Positions 36,148 to 37,166 of a DNA stretch of 37,166 nt are shown piece after piece (the first letter of the stretch is position 1; every line of letters begins with the position of its first letter). The stretch is from an uncultured Gilliamella sp. (GTDB taxonomy: Bacteria; Pseudomonadota; Gammaproteobacteria; Enterobacterales; Orbaceae). The position numbers were made by a program, and so were the translations under genes. The notes under the pieces are model-generated. The model was given only the letters and a program-made list of their open reading frames with translations, was not told the DNA's origin and searched no databases. The stretch lies in NCBI GenBank assembly GCA_946481345.1, contig CAMLMY010000020.1, positions 1 to 37,166 on the forward strand, read 5' to 3'.

Positions 36148-36205
36148 TCAATAATATCCTATATATAGTTAGAAAAAAATCCATATAAAAGGAAGATGAT
36201 TAAAC

Positions 36206-36742
36206 ATGAAACCTGCTATATTTTTAGATCGAGATGGGACAATTAATATAGATTATAATTATGTACACACTATTGATAAATTTCACTTTATTGATGGTGT
36301 GATTGACGCAATGCAAGAATTGAAAAAGATGGGGTTTCTATTAGTTATTACCACTAATCAATCAGGAATTGCTAGAAATAAATTTACTCAAGAGCAGTTT
36401 GATACCTTAACTGAATGGATGGATTGGTCACTACAAGATCGTGGTGTTGATTTAGATGGTGTCTATTATTGTCCTCATGATCCACTAGTGGATGAATGCG
36501 ACTGTCGCAAACCAAGTCCTGGTATGATTCAATCTGCGGCTAAAGAACTCAATATCGATATAGCAAATTCTTATATGGTTGGTGATAGGGTTTCTGACTT
36601 GTTATCAGGGAAACGAGCTGGGGTTAAAAAAACAGTATTAGTTAAAACCGGCGATGAAATAACCGAAGAGGCGTTAGCACAAGCAGATTGGTTAATTGAT
36701 AGTTTAGCTGATTTACCGAAAAAGATTAAAGCAGAATTATAA
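36206..36742 (+). CDS. gmhB: D-glycero-beta-D-manno-heptose 1,7-bisphosphate 7-phosphatase
   Basis: HAD-family phosphatase of ADP-heptose synthesis for the lipopolysaccharide inner core. 178 residues (E. coli 191). HAD motif I is FLDRDGTIN with the nucleophile and acid Asp; motif II is TTNQSG; the Lys and the GDRVSD motifs follow. The zinc loop ligands Cys89, His91, Cys98 and Cys100 are kept, but the loop between His91 and Cys98 is six residues, against twelve in E. coli. A purine-rich AAGGAAG lies about ten bases ahead. Divergent from metN and followed by an rRNA promoter, as in E. coli. Confidence 0.96.
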   Translation: MKPAIFLDRDGTINIDYNYVHTIDKFHFIDGVIDAMQELKKMGFLLVITTNQSGIARNKFTQEQFDTLTEWMDWSLQDRGVDLDGVYYCPHDPLVDECDCRKPSPGMIQSAAKELNIDIANSYMVGDRVSDLLSGKRAGVKKTVLVKTGDEITEEALAQADWLIDSLADLPKKIKAEL

Positions 36743-36751
36743 TAGAACCAC

Positions 36752-36780
36752 AGCGTTTAATTTAAACGCTTTATATTTTT
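36752..36780 (+). terminator. Terminator of gmhB
   Basis: An eight-bp stem (36752-36759 with 36763-36770) is followed by a T-rich tract (36771-36780) about ten bases past the gmhB stop. Confidence 0.75.
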
Positions 36781-37115
36781 AATAATGGTGAATGATGTGA
36801 ATGTTAATTCGCAAAATAGCACATTAATTAATAATACTACTATTATTCGCTATTCTATTTATGATGAGAGAATAACGAAAACAATAAAAAAGTAAGACTA
36901 TATAGCAGGATGTTCAAAAGCAAATGGTTATGGATATCGTTATTTAGGCGATAGTTATTTTAAATTTTGCCATCTGATTTTTCTTTTATTAAAGAATTTA
37001 ACTAACAAAATAAAAATTAAAAAGGTGAAATTGCTACAAAATGTATCATTTTAGTTTGATTTTAGCTCATCTTGTGTAAAAAAAAGACAAACAAAAATAA
37101 ATTTGCAATAATCAC
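36781..37115. other. AT-rich leader region ahead of the rRNA promoter
   Basis: About 335 bases without a convincing gene. A 36-codon frame (36785-36895) lacks a ribosome binding site. The last 60 bases are A-tract rich and would contain an UP element and Fis sites, but I cannot assign individual Fis sites with confidence. Confidence 0.5.
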
Positions 37116-37166
37116 TTGCCAAAAAAAATGAAGTGCCTATAATGCGCATCCACTGACACGGCGTCA
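37116..37166 (+). promoter_or_regulatory. Ribosomal RNA operon P1 promoter
   Basis: TTGCCA (37116-37121), a 16-base spacer and a perfect TATAAT (37138-37143) are followed by the GC-rich discriminator GCGC and the stretch CCACTGACACGG. The latter is nearly the same as the start-site region of E. coli rrn P1 promoters. The 16-base spacer and GC discriminator are the features that make rRNA promoters sensitive to ppGpp. The 16S gene should start a few hundred bases past the window edge. Its place after gmhB equals that of rrnH in E. coli. Confidence 0.9.

Noticed and set aside
36785-36895. 36-codon ORF after gmhB
   Set aside because: No ribosome binding site, low-complexity Asn/Ile/Thr composition and no recognised family.

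Overview
The window is a stretch of AT-rich gammaproteobacterial chromosome. Nearly every protein reads as an ortholog of an E. coli protein, but base composition and spacing are unlike the Enterobacteriaceae. The set xylRBA, dmsABCD, rlmE-ftsH, yhbY-greA, hslRO and metNIQ-gmhB-rrn in a low-GC background suggests an Orbaceae-type host-associated fermenter such as Gilliamella. That assignment is inference from general familiarity; no 16S sequence is inside the window.

Layout. (1) 1-4680: xylose utilisation, with xylR (+) facing a leftward xylA-xylB operon. A CRP-like site and repeats that may be XylR operators lie upstream of xylA; no xylose transporter is present. (2) 4690-7910: an adenine-type NCS2 permease and a TerC/CBS membrane protein, both leftward. 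(3) 8054-14507: a tight leftward cluster parE-parC-djlA-trkH (topoisomerase IV, a membrane J-protein, a K+ uptake channel). (4) 14730-19274: rightward dmsA-dmsB-dmsC-dmsD-like genes for a Tat-exported molybdenum reductase with its Fe-S subunit, membrane anchor and chaperone. (5) 19400-20230: ubiA, then a 387-nt gene-free stretch with a 28-bp repeat pair. (6) 20618-24603: an RpiR-type regulator divergent from rpiB-alsE, followed by a PTS EIICB gene. This looks like an allose/allulose pathway in which the PTS replaces the ABC transporter and sugar kinase of the E. coli als operon. (7) 24722-29205: folP, ftsH, rlmE (leftward), yhbY (+), greA (-), the conserved E. coli-like housekeeping block. (8) 29445-32376: a YicH-like AsmA-family protein, hslR and hslO. 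(9) 32593-36742: trmO, metQ-metI-metN (leftward, with a MetJ operator inside the promoter) and gmhB (+). (10) 36743-37166: a gene-poor leader ending in a canonical rRNA P1 promoter, so the window stops just as a ribosomal RNA operon begins, as after gmhB in E. coli.

Points most worth a second look: the ParC protein carries Ile where E. coli has Ser80, the classic fluoroquinolone-resistance substitution; the PTS-based allose-type locus has candidate operators at both promoters; MetJ boxes occupy the -35/-10 spacer of metN; and several long perfect hairpins sit in intercistronic gaps. I see no CRISPR array, insertion sequence, prophage, tRNA or complete rRNA gene.
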